Below, in pieces: positions 47,846 to 58,542 of a DNA stretch of 64,000 bases. Position 1 is the stretch's first letter, and each line of letters starts with the position of its first letter. The notes under the pieces were generated by a model, which did not search any database, was not told the DNA's origin, and was given only the letters and a program-made list of their open reading frames with translations. The DNA is taken from the NCBI GenBank assembly GCA_964058845.1, contig CAXKVR010000243.1:87594-151593 (forward strand). The letters are read 5' to 3'. The position numbers and the translations under genes were made by a program. This stretch comes from Carex sylvatica (taxonomy: Eukaryota; Streptophyta; Magnoliopsida; Poales; Cyperaceae).

Positions 47846-50245
47846 CTACCCTTTCACCAGATCTGCAAAACCAAAAATATCATTTTTTTTCTTGTCAAAG
47901 AAAATTAAAAATAGCATCTCCAACCACAAATACTCATAAATTAAAAACCAATTCACCTGATAGAGAGGATCCCCCCTCCTGAAGAAAACTATTCAAACAA
48001 TCTTTCAATCTATCATCATCTTGGGAGACTAGTATCCTTGAAACCACATTATCAATCTGCAAACATTAAAGCTATTACTATAACACAATGAAAATAATTT
48101 TAAATGGTTTTATATTTAAAATAGAAAATAGTATACCTTATCTGAGAGCGTGTAGTGAAATGTGATTTTAAATGCATCATCTATTTTCGTCTTCACATCC
48201 ATAATATTAAACACCTGATCGTTTTGCTGAGTCTACAATAAAACTTACAAATTAGTAAATGAACTAAATACAAAAGGGCAATAAAAGTGCAAGTGTGTAA
48301 AAATTTTATATTTGACTTTCATTATATTTTTTGTGTAAAAATATGCATTTACCAGGGAAAGTGCCATAAATGCTACGTTGATGTGTAAATTGAAAAGCAG
48401 AGGATCTTGGTTTTTTGAAAACCCAAGAAATACATCATGGACCATATTAAGGACATAAGTAGATGCACCCACGTTGTTGCTAAAATCCAACCCCTGAATA
48501 GAAAAAAAAAATATATATATATATACAAGAATAAACATTTGATTTCATAATTTTGCAACAGTCATTATATATATAACATATCTAATGTTATTAAAAAATT
48601 TACCTCAAGATGTTTAATGACATTAACCAAAACATTTGAAGCTCGTTCGGTAATTTCTATATTTTCACTTCTTAGCGCCCAAAACGTCCAACTCATCACC
48701 TTTTGCCATAAAGTCTACAAAATATATAAAATAAATTGATAACAGTCCAATTAGTTAATGTAATATGAATAAATAAATAAATTTACTTGAAAAAAAATAC
48801 GTACCTGAGTTTCAAAAATACACTGATAATATTCCTCCCATAAGATCTCTACTAACTCACACATACTTCTAGAAATTTTCATAGAAGTATGATTTTCATC
48901 TATAGGCTGGAAATTTTAAAAATTGTTAATAAAAAATTTAATCAAATAGAAAATTTATATGTTTAAATTCACCTGGAATGAACTATGTATGATGCTCTCC
49001 AATAGAGAATTTTTATGAATAACCTCCTTGTTCCTGGAAGAAAAATAATACAATAAAATTGATATATTCACTATATTATAATTACAACAATTGAAATGAT
49101 ACCTACTTACTTAGAACTCTGCAAAATAATGGAAGTAGGTCATCATCGAATTTGGCATTGTACTTCGCAGCCAACGGAATCATTACAGAAAAAACTGCAT
49201 AAGAACCTGCCTGATCTCCATTTTTCTCCTCCAATATTCCTCCAACAAGTTCAACTAGAACCATCTTAAATGACCCAGAAATATTAATGTTGAAACAGAG
49301 ATTAAAATTTGTTCAACTATAAATGAAGAATATCTTTGAATGCATTTATTGGTGCAACTATAGTATTGTCCATATTCTAATTAAGCTGTTCATGTGGTCC
49401 TGTTTAAATTATAAATGAGGCCCTAATTGGATGAAAAAATAAATATTGTAAATGGATTAAAATATATTATTCTTATAATAAAGACAGTAGATAGAACGAA
49501 ATAGGCCCGATTGACTAAAGGACTGTCCGATCGGTTTTAAGTTATGTGTGCACAAATATTAAAAGTGGAACACGCATATCTTTAAGCGGATCGGATGGTC
49601 TCGGAGTCCATCAAATCTAAAGTAGATTTGGTTGACATCGGACTTACTCCATTCGAGTTCTAAGAGAGCTCGATCTCATTGCATTTTTACACTATTATTA
49701 ACTTCTTTTTTGTACCTTATAGCTTCAATAGTAGTATGGGCTTCTTCTGGCAACACTTGTAAACCCTTCTTGCACTCCCTACAAGTATAACAGGAAAGAA
49801 AAAAAAAACTAAAACCATAAATAACAACATCTAGTTAATAATTAATGTTATTGCACAATAGAAGTTATTGGTAAAAAAATATACCAAAACAGAGACATAA
49901 GATCAAGGACCAATGCTAGACCAATTATGTGCTTCTCTTCATGCAACCCCTCAATAATGATCTGCAGTACCTTTGTTGACTGAGAAATACTCATCTTTGA
50001 TTTCTCAGAAATTGGGAAGACTAGATTCGTCACAATTTCAGTTACAGTATCACTGAAACACTGTTGCATATAAATTAGACAAATTATTTTTTTTTAAATG
50101 AAAATTAGGTTGCACAGTTTAATTAATGTTAATTTAAATAAAATGTGAAATCTAGATTACTTTTCACCTTTCTAGGCAATTGAAGTAATCTGTCAGCCTT
50201 GCTGGCTATACTGCCATCTGTTTCCTTCCTCAACTGCAATATGAC
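47846..50245 (-). pseudogene. unidentified helical-repeat-like gene, copy I, exons 4-14 only
   Basis: Eleven exons follow GT-AG borders: 50245-50168 (VILQLRKETDGSIAS), 50060-49885 (CFSDTVTEIV to LDLMSLFW), 49778-49716 (ECKKGLQVLPEEAH), an exon ending 49111 (MVLVELVGGVLEEKNG to LLPLFCRVL), 49033-48973, 48906-48805, 48714-48604, 48493-48353 (GLDFSNNVGASTYVLNMVHD), 48232-48137, 48056-47957 and 47862-47846 ending DLVKG and TAG. Phases agree except between the 49111 exon and the next one, where one base is missing. The exon ending 49111 has lost its acceptor (CTGG where copy II has CTAG). Exons 1-3 are absent. The many short amphipathic helices suggest an ARM/HEAT-type protein, but I do not recognise the family. 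Confidence 0.7.
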
Positions 50246-50317
50246 CTACAAGGTTTAAATGAAAAAAAAAAATTATGTGTTTTGAAAATAATTGTTTTGG
50301 TAAATTAAAACAAATAT

Positions 50318-53300
50318 TTTGGGAACTGGAGACTTGCAATCATATATGCTTTGCTTCTTTAGAGCCAGGGTAGATAGAATAATGATTCATGTGATTTGGA
50401 AAAAAAAAATGTTTGTAGATAATGCAAAAGAATATTGTGGTTTAATGATTTACTTAAAGTGTGGTCAAACTAAACTTGATTTCATTATGATCTCTAGAGA
50501 CCACAATTAGGATGCATGTGTACATTTTTTTCCTTAATTTATGTAGGCTGAAGAAAAAAGAGGAGAAGAGAACCTGGATGAATTATGTTTGGTAAGTTGG
50601 AGTGCCAGTAAGCATCAATTAATGCAAAGATAATTATTGTATTATATTCGTTTTGAAATTATATGAAATTATGATCAATTAATGCAACTAAAGATTGAGT
50701 AAATGAATGAACATTAAAAGCTTTGCATATGTATACTAATTTTCTTGTACTAAGTATAAAAGTGAATATTAATGTACTAACCGGTCTGATTTACATATAT
50801 ATATATAGCGACAACACCTGCTGCGAATTTATTCTATTTTAATTAGTGGAACTAATAATGACTCAAATTTGACATATATACTAATTAATTTTCTATCGTA
50901 CCAATTGAAAACTCATTCTCGCTTAATTAGAAAAAATGATTGACACTATCTTTATAAATTTTGGTCCGCTGATGTCATCTAATATTTATCTAGGAATTCT
51001 TTTAAGTGTGAAGACAAAAAGATGACACATACCGTGCATCATTTTTACTAGGGATGAAATCTTATCTCCTTATTCTTTTATTTTATGTCACTTTCAAACA
51101 TAACTCAGGAATCATTCTTATGAAAAATTGTGACTAATTTTAGGTGATGTCAGCGGATCAATATTTATCAAAAAATCGATTGAATCAAATGTTATTTCTA
51201 ATAATTAAACTAAAACAAATTTCCACTATTTTCTGCTACACACTAAGAACCTTTAATCTCGGTTAGCAATGTTAGTAAGATCAGACCTGATATAGACCTG
51301 GTGAAGCTCTGGGTCAATTATTTATTGATCGGATTGGTAGGTCAACTAGTCCAATTGCCCAGTAACAGAACTCAAGCTAAGTCACACCTCGGTTTAAATC
51401 GGCAGTGTTGATTGACTGGCTGCACAGCACAAAACGATTTATCTAGACAAGTCTAAAGACAAAATGAACTCAAAAAAGGACCTCGAAAAGATGTAGCCCA
51501 AATCTAAAATAGCCCAATCGATCATACAAGATCTTAAAAAAGATTGTGTGAAAATGAAAACACACAAACAACATCCGACTTAGCACTAAAAATAAGCTTC
51601 ATTCCTATAAGATCATAAAAGAAAAAAATAAAAACAAGTTCATTTCCTTGTAAAAAGAAACCACCAAAACGCATGTAAATCTTCCTCTTCTACCCTTTCA
51701 CCAGATCTGCAAAACCAAAAATATCATTTTTTTTCTTGTCAAAGAAAATTAAAAATAGCATCTCCAACCACAAATACTCATAAATTAAAAACCAATTCAC
51801 CTGATAGAGAGGATCCCCCCTCCTGAAGAAAACTATTCAAACAATCTTTCAATCTATCATCATCTTGGGAGACTAGTATCCTTGAAACCACATTATCAAT
51901 CTGCAAACATTAAAGCTATTACTATAACACAATGAAAATAATTTTAAATGGTTTTATATTTAAAATAGAAAATAGTATACCTTATCTGAGAGCGTGTAGT
52001 GAAATGTGATTTTAAATGCATCATCTATTTTCGTCTTCACATCCATAATATTAAACACCTGATCGTTTTGCTGAGTCTACAATAAAACTTACAAATTAGT
52101 AAATGAACTAAATACAAAAGGGCAATAAAAGTGCAAGTGTGTAAAAATTTTATATTTGACTTTCATTATATTTTTTGTGTAAAAATATGCATTTACCAGG
52201 GAAAGTGCCATAAATGCTACGTTGATGTGTAAATTGAAAAGCAGAGGATCTTGGTTTTTTGAAAACCCAAGAAATACATCATGGACCATATTAAGGACAT
52301 AAGTAGATGCACCCACGTTGTTGCTAAAATCCAACCCCTGAATAGAAAAAAAATATATATATATATATCCAAGAATAAACATTTGATTTCATAATTTTGC
52401 AACAGTCATTATATATATAACATATCTAATGTTATTAAAAAATTTACCTCAAGATGTTTAATGACATTAACCAAAACATTTGAAGCTCGTTCGGTAATTT
52501 CTATATTTTCACTTCTTAGCGCCCAAAACGTCCAACTCATCACCTTTTGCCATAAAGTCTACAAAATATATAAAATAAATTGATAACAGTCCAATTAGTT
52601 AATGTAATATGAATAAATAAATAAATTTACTTGAAAAAAAATACGTACCTGAGTTTCAAAAATACACTGATAATATTCCTCCCATAAGATCTCTACTAAC
52701 TCACACATACTTCTAGAAATTTTCATAGAAGTATGATTTTCATCTATAGGCTGGAAATTTTAAAAATTGTTAATAAAAAATTTAATCAAATAGAAAATTT
52801 ATATGTTTAAATTCACCTGGAATGAACTATGTATGATGCTCTCCAATAGAGAATTTTTATGAATAACCTCCTTGTTCCTGGAAGAAAAATAATACAATAA
52901 AATTGATATATTCACTATATTATAATTACAACAATTGAAATGATACCTACTTACTTAGAACTCTGCAAAATAATGGAAGTAGGTCATCATCGAATTTGGC
53001 ATTGTACTTCGCAGCCAACGGAATCATTACAGAAAAAACTGCATAAGAACCTGCCTGATCTCCATTTTTCTCCTCCAATACTCCTCCAACAAGTTCAACT
53101 AGAACCATCTTAAATGACCTAGAAATATTAATGTTGAAACTCAGATCTGAATGCATTTATTGGTGCAACTATTGTTTTGTCCATATTCTAATTAAGATGT
53201 TCATGTGGTTCTGTTTAAACTATATATGGGGCCCTAATTGGATGAAAAAGAAAAATTAAATATTGTAAATGGATTAAAATATATTATTCTTATAATAATG

Positions 53301-55412
53301 ACACTTAAAGAGTAGATAAAATGAAATAGGCCTGATTGACTAGAGGACCGTCCGATTGGTTTTAAGTTATGTGTGCACAAATATTGAAAGTGGAACGCGC
53401 ATATTTTAAAGCGGATCGAATGATCTTGGAGTCCAAATCTAAAGTAGATTTGGTTGACATCGGACTTACTCCATTCGAGTTCTAAGAGAGCTCGATCTCA
53501 TTGCATTCGAACACTAACTATAGTTCCATCCGAGGGAAGGTCGGGAGGACTTTGGCTTGTCTGGAATGAGGATGTCAGACTTAATTTGGTGCATAGCAGT
53601 AATAGTCTGATAGTTGCTGATTTTTTACCAAAGGGGTTTGTTCAAGAGTGTAGATTGGTGGCTATCTATGGTGATTCAAAAGGGGTGAATAATGTTTCTA
53701 TCTGGGAGGAAATTGAAGGTTACTTGGGAGTCTCATGAAGTTCCCACATGTGTCATAGGGGATTTTAATGCTATTGCATCTAGTACAGAGAAGTGGGGAG
53801 GGGTTGCCTACATGAGTTCACCTAATAAATCTTTTAAGGCTTGGATTCAAAGTGCTGGTTTGATCGACCTCGGCCATAATGGGCCAGCCTATACATGGTG
53901 TAACAAACAGAAGGGACCATATCGCATTTCTGAGCGGCTAGACCGTGCCCTCGGCAATCTAGCTTGGACAATGACTTTCTCCGAAACCTTTGTTTTCCAT
54001 TTGCCTTGAGAAAGATCATTTACCGATACTTTTAAGACCTAACCCTCCAACTAAAAGACAAAAGAACAGAAAATTGGTCGCTGCTACATGAAGATTTCCA
54101 AGAAGTTCGAGATAAAGTTGTTTGTCACAAGGGAGAGGGATGGCAGAAGTTAACAGGGTCTTTCAAAACCGAGGTTCGTACTTGGTTGAAAAAGAAGAAA
54201 AGCCCAAATTGGATGTTAAAAGGTATAGAATCTGAAATGCTAATTCTTAATTCAAATACTGGTGATGATTCGGTGGTTTGGAGAGAGTCTGAATTGCAAA
54301 AACAACACACAACTTGCTTGCTCATGCTTGAACAATTCTGGTACCAACGATCGCATATAAATTGGGCAGTTGTCGGTGATAGAAATACCGCTTTTATCCA
54401 TGCGTCAGCGATAACAAGAAAGCGAAGGAATCTCATTAAGTCTCTCATGGTAAGTGGAGGAGTTTGGGAGGTGTTCGGGCCAGATTTATTGAGTGAGGTG
54501 CAGGCCTTTTTTGAAACTAGTACTATGCCGAGACTGGTGGGTCGCTCAAATTTAATCTTAGTGCCAAAGAAGGATGATCCCGCGAAGGTTCAAGATTTTA
54601 GACCAATCTCATGTTGTAATGCACTCTATAAGGTAATAATATCAAAGCTTCTCATGCTTAGATTGAGACCTTTTATTTTGGATTTGATCTCAGTATCGCA
54701 ATCAGCCTTTTTTACTGGAAGAGAAATAACAGAGAATATAATATTATTACGGGAAGTTTTTCACTCCAAAAAAAAAAAAAAAACTATCGTTAACTTCTAT
54801 CTTTTTTGTACCTTATAGCTTCAACAATGGAGTCCATCCAATATTCTGGCAACACTTCTAAACCCTTCCTGCACTGCCTACAAGCATAATAAGAAAGAAA
54901 AACTAAAACCATAAATAACAACATCTAATTAATAATTAATGTTATTGAGAAGTTATTGAGAAAAAAGAAATTATACCAAAACACAAACATAAGATCAAGA
55001 AGCACCGCTAGATCAATTATGTGCTTATCAGCATGCAACCCCTAAAGAATGGTCTTCATTGCCTTTGCAGCCTGAGACATTCTCATTTTTTATTTTTCCA
55101 AAATTGGGAAGACTAGATTCAGAGTAAGTTCAGTTATAGTATCATTGAAACACTGTTGCACATAAATTAGACAAATTAATTTTTTTTCAAATGAAAATAG
55201 GTTGCACAGTTTAATTAATGTTAATTTAAATAAATGTGAAATCTCGATTATTTTTCACCTTTCGAGGCAATTGAAATAATTTGTTGACCTTACTGGCTAT
55301 ATTGTCACATGTTTCCTTCCTCAACTGCAATATGACCTACATAAGGTCCAAATTAAAAAAAATTATGTGGTTTGAAAATAATTGTTTTGGTAAATTAAAA
55401 ACAAATATTTTG
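50318..55412. repeat. tandem segmental duplication, copy II
   Basis: Second copy of the 46462-50317 block, made longer by a LINE fragment at 53522-54782. It begins with the same BURP-edge sequence (GGAGACTTGCAATCATATATGC) and continues past the copy I endpoint into exon 3 of the gene (55432-55530) without a break. Copy II therefore preserves the original gene order on its right side and copy I is the truncated duplicate. Confidence 0.88.
53522..54782 (+). mobile_element. LINE fragment (endonuclease to early reverse transcriptase) with A-tail
   Basis: Plus-strand frames show IVPSEGRSGGLWLVW, VIGDFNAIASSTEKWGG, GLIDLGHNGPAYTWCNK, ISERLDRALGNLAW, FWYQRSHINWAVVGDRNTAF, LVGRSNLILVPKK, DFRPISCCNALYKV and SVSQSAFFTGREITENIILL, related to the LINE at 39-45 kb. 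A stop follows YLGVS, another break follows VFHLP, and an internal deletion joins the region after KSLMVSGGVW to EVFGPDLLSEV. It ends in a run of A at 54768-54783 inside the reverse transcriptase. ACTAT borders both ends (53517-53521 and 54783-54787), a short target-duplication candidate. It sits in intron 6 of gene copy II, antisense to it. Confidence 0.85.
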
Positions 55413-55658
55413 GATGAGATTTATATCATACCAATTGATATAATTTGGAAATGATATGTGAATCAACCTCTTCAATATTATTTGGAATGCCATATAAAAT
55501 TATTTCTGCAAAACTTGTACTTTGAAATATCTGCAAAGAGGTAATCAATGAATGTTGTCAACATATGAAATGAAACTAATAACGAAAAAAGATTATAGAG
55601 ATCCAAAACCGAACAACACTTTAATTGTTCTTGTTTTTAAAGATTTATATATGGAGTT

Positions 55659-57344
55659 ATGAGCGACTCTTGGAGAGTTAGACAGGCACTAAAAAAGCTG
55701 ACATTGGAGGCAATTGCAAGGCATACGGCGGAGATAGCAACAAAAATATCCAATGCAGCTACATCTGCAAGTTTACCTGTACACAGAGGACCTTGAGAAC
55801 AGGAGGTAGAACTCAAAACACAGCAAGTTCAGACAGATATTCATGGCAAATGTGACTTACAACCACCTCTGAATGAAGTGGTGTTGGGAACTGAAGAGGG
55901 TTGGATCTTGGTCCAAATAAAGAAACAAAGGAGACAAGATATCACAGATCGTACATCAAAGAAGGGTTTCATTACTCAGAAGCATAAGGAAGATTTAAAG
56001 GCAATGGGACGCTGCTTTAACTGCTTGCAAAAAGGGCATAAGAGAACAGAGTGCAAAAAGCCAGTCACATGCCTTAAATGCAACAAACCTGGTCATTTCT
56101 CGTATAGATGCAGCCAAGCCATTAATGAAGTCATTAAGGAGAACAAAAACCCTCAAACCACCAAACAACCCTATAAAGAGGCAAATCCAGACGAAACCCA
56201 TCACAGAACCATCTAAAGCAGAAAAAGAAACAAACTTACCACAAACCACTAAAATGGAGAACCTAGCAAATTGGGAAACCATGCCTCTAAACACTAATAT
56301 GAGCTTTGAGAGCGATAGAAGTGAGGAACTCAAGTGTTCCTACCTAAAACAGACACTACACCCAGCCAACGCCTTCCTAGAAAGGTCAGCCATAGTCAGA
56401 ACTGGGCCAAACGCCAATGACAAAGTTCTGATGATGCGCATAGCAAACCGGCTTGCGTGTCACTTTGGGAGAAACTACAATGACTTTATATCCCACTTTA
56501 CATTGGCGACATGCTGGTTGTTTTTCCAAACATAGACATGAGGGACCAAGCAGTAGACATTGGGATTCTCACAATAACCCCGGGGGTTGAGGTACAAATG
56601 GTGAAATGGACTAAAACAGCGGGCATGTCACAGGACCCAACCACACACAAAGCCAGAATTAAACTGAATGGATTACCATTTCACTGTTGGAACAAAGAAG
56701 CCATAATCAACTTAGTGTCAGGGTTTGGGACACTACTGAGGATTGCCCCATTCTTTGTACCGGGTAAATATGAATATCTGAAAATTCTGATAGGTTGTTT
56801 TCACCCAGTTAACATCCCCAGGAATCTCTTTGGTACAGATGACCGTTCCTCATGCACAGTAGAGGTACTGATTGATGGTTGAATTCACAACTCAAACCTC
56901 ACAGCTGCCGCTGCTGGTCACCATGGAGGAGGAGGAGGAGGAGGATCACACTACGATCACTTAAGAAACCAAGATGATGAAGAAGAGGTTGGTGACATAT
57001 CTCAGGTGCGAACCGAGGCAGATCGAAGGTACCGCACCGATCAGCGGTAGAGGTCAGCTCCTTACTCGCATTATCAAGGAAGGAGACACCAAGAAGGAAT
57101 GGAGAATGGTGAAGGGGAGAGCCAGACAGTGATGGCTGAACTGGAGAGTCCAATTACACTGGAGACTCAAGTTCAGGCTAACCGAGAGGAAGTAGAAAAT
57201 TTGATTTTACTGACCCTACTGGTGAATACGGTTAACCCAAAAGGTGACAAAATGGACAACAACAACGCTCATGTTTCACTGGTCCCTAATTCAGATCAAT
57301 TTCTCAAGGGGAAAAAAATTATAGTGGTCAGCTCATTTATTTAA
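55659..57344 (+). pseudogene. LINE ORF1-like CCHC plus DUF4283-like ORF, in intron 2 of unit 1
   Basis: ATG at 55659 (MSDSWRVRQALKKLTLEAIA) runs 45 codons to TGA at 55794, then stays open in frame to 56216. Two CCHC knuckles are CFNCLQKGHKRTEC and CLKCNKPGHFSYRC. A frame change leads to NRLACHFGRNYNDFISHFT, and a second restores the first frame with LVVFPNIDMRDQAVDIGILT, KARIKLNGLPFHCW, INLVSGFGTLLRI and VNIPRNLFGTD, a DUF4283-like fold. TGA at 56880 and TAG near 57048 interrupt the tail, which has a poly-Gly run. No endonuclease or reverse transcriptase is attached. This ORF type is frequent in monocot LINE-related sequences. It is antisense to the host gene. Confidence 0.8.
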
Positions 57345-57394
57345 CGACAAAGGCAAGACAAAACAAGACAATAAAACAAACTCCACAAATATTA

Positions 57395-58076
57395 GAAAAA
57401 ACAACAACAAAATGTACCTCTCTAAACTTTGTTGAATCCACAGAGACACCACCAACCACCATTTGACGAGATCTACTTCCTTCTCCAGATTGAGAACCAC
57501 CAGATGTTATCTCGTTCTTGGATTACAAAAGAAAAAGAAAAAGAAAAAGAGAATGAAAACTAAAATGAAGATCAACTTATGGTTATAAATGGAAATCACT
57601 TATTTTACAGCAGTACCTCAGATGGTTTCATACCACCAACGGATGATTCGCCTTCATCTCCATAACCAATCTTAGGCTGATTATTAGAGTCCATTAGGTT
57701 AGGGTTTGAGAGAAGTCAGGAAGAGAGATGGAGAAATCGGACTAAAGAGAGGCGGTTCAGACGAGAGAAAAGGAGTGTGCAGAGTGAAGAGAGTGCGGGA
57801 AAAAGACAAAAATGAAAAAAAAAAAAAAACAAAGGGGAGATGCGGTTGATGAGTTGGACTCCAATCCCAGAATCATTATCACCCTAGGTACTTGAGGTTT
57901 ACAAGTACTAAATCTGAACCGTTCTCTTTACTTTAGCAGACCTCCTATAGTTTCCATAAGCACCGGATCAAATTGGACTCAGCTGAGATTTAATTTAAAC
58001 CGTCCGTTTTCTTAGATTGTATCTCAGGTTCCTGAGGGGATACAGACTCTCAATTCCATCATGTGATAAAATTAAC
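57395..58076. repeat. direct repeat A: promoter plus exons 1-2 (unit 1)
   Basis: 682 bp repeated as B (58543-59241, 699 bp). Both carry exon 2, exon 1, a 5' leader (GGAGAAATCGGACTAAAGAG on the + strand) and an upstream Mutator-like MITE, and both end at GATAAAATTAAC. A encodes MDSNNQPKIGYGDEG and B encodes MDSNKRPKIGSGDEG. B has an extra 24-bp duplication of GATGGAGAAATCGGACT in the leader. Confidence 0.92.
57870..58049. mobile_element. Mutator-like MITE upstream of exon 1 set A
   Basis: 180 bp, from GAATCATTATCACCCTAGG to GGGATACAGACTC, with inner inverted repeats around GGTACTTGAG and CTCAGGTTCCTGAG. Flanking 9-mers CCAATCCCA and TCAATTCCA match at 7 of 9. It is present at the same position in repeat B (59035-59214) and in unit 2 (61853-62032 and 63015-63194), so it was copied with the duplications. 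It lies in the likely promoter of the minus-strand gene. Confidence 0.75.
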
Positions 58077-58079
58077 ACC

Positions 58080-58178
58080 ACGACGACGACGACGACGACA
58101 ACAACAACGACGACGACAACAACAACGACAACAACAACAATAACAACAACAACAATAATAATAATAATAATAATAATA
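58080..58178. repeat. compound ACG/AAC/AAT triplet microsatellite
   Basis: About 100 bp grading from (ACG)n through (AAC)n interspersed with ACG to (AAT)n. Unit 2 has the same tract at 62061-62158 with one fewer AAT. The Tyr/Cys/Arg-rich ORF on the minus strand is an artefact of it. Confidence 0.92.
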
Positions 58179-58542
58179 CAGATTTAGTAAATCACCCCGT
58201 GCCGTGCCAGTAGGATAAAAAAATTCGAATAATATAATCCAAGAACTGCGATCATAGGCACAATAATACACGTTGCCTAATGACATCGAGCATTGCCCAC
58301 AAGTTATAAGCACACTAGCCGATGGGTATATCATAATTCGATATGTCATCTCGCCTAAATGATTCATCTACCAAATATATAAAATAAGAGAAATCATACA
58401 ATGCAAGTCGTAAGAATATAGTCAATCTTATCCCTCATGAGCAGGAGAGAACTCCACCGTCCGGCCAGACAAAATGGGCAATCATAAAAACATGAGACAC
58501 GCAGCCTCGTATCAAAACATAGGACACGCAGTCCAATATCAC
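58179..58542. other. spacer between repeats A and B, unassigned
   Basis: About 360 bp with moderate GC (CACCCCGTGCCGTGCCAG, GACATCGAGCATTGCCC, paired ACACGCAGCCTCG and ACACGCAGTCC words). It could be part of an old transposable element; no ends, domains or target duplication were identified. It recurs in unit 2 (about 62159-62522). Confidence 0.5.

Larger units (their letters stand above)
46462..50317. repeat. tandem segmental duplication, copy I
   Basis: 3856 bp that correspond to 50318-55412 (copy II, enlarged there by a LINE insertion). The junction between copies reads CAAATATTTTGGGAACTGGAG, and the two parental sequences share TTTGG at the breakpoint. From 46462 to about 49265 the copies differ by only scattered bases (about 1% by eye). 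From about 49270 to 50317 they differ by roughly 10-15%. The duplicated content is the 5' edge of the BURP pseudogene, intergenic sequence with a MITE, and exons 14 to 4 of the unidentified gene. Confidence 0.9.

Noticed and set aside
48245..48558. 97- and 61-codon ORFs as separate small genes (also at 52089-52402)
   Set aside because: They are exon 11 of the unidentified gene extended through flanking introns; splice borders and phase fit the multi-exon model better.
58059..58367. Tyr/Cys/Arg-rich minus-strand ORF (also at 62042-62347)
   Set aside because: It is simply the translation of the ACG/AAC/AAT microsatellite and its flank.
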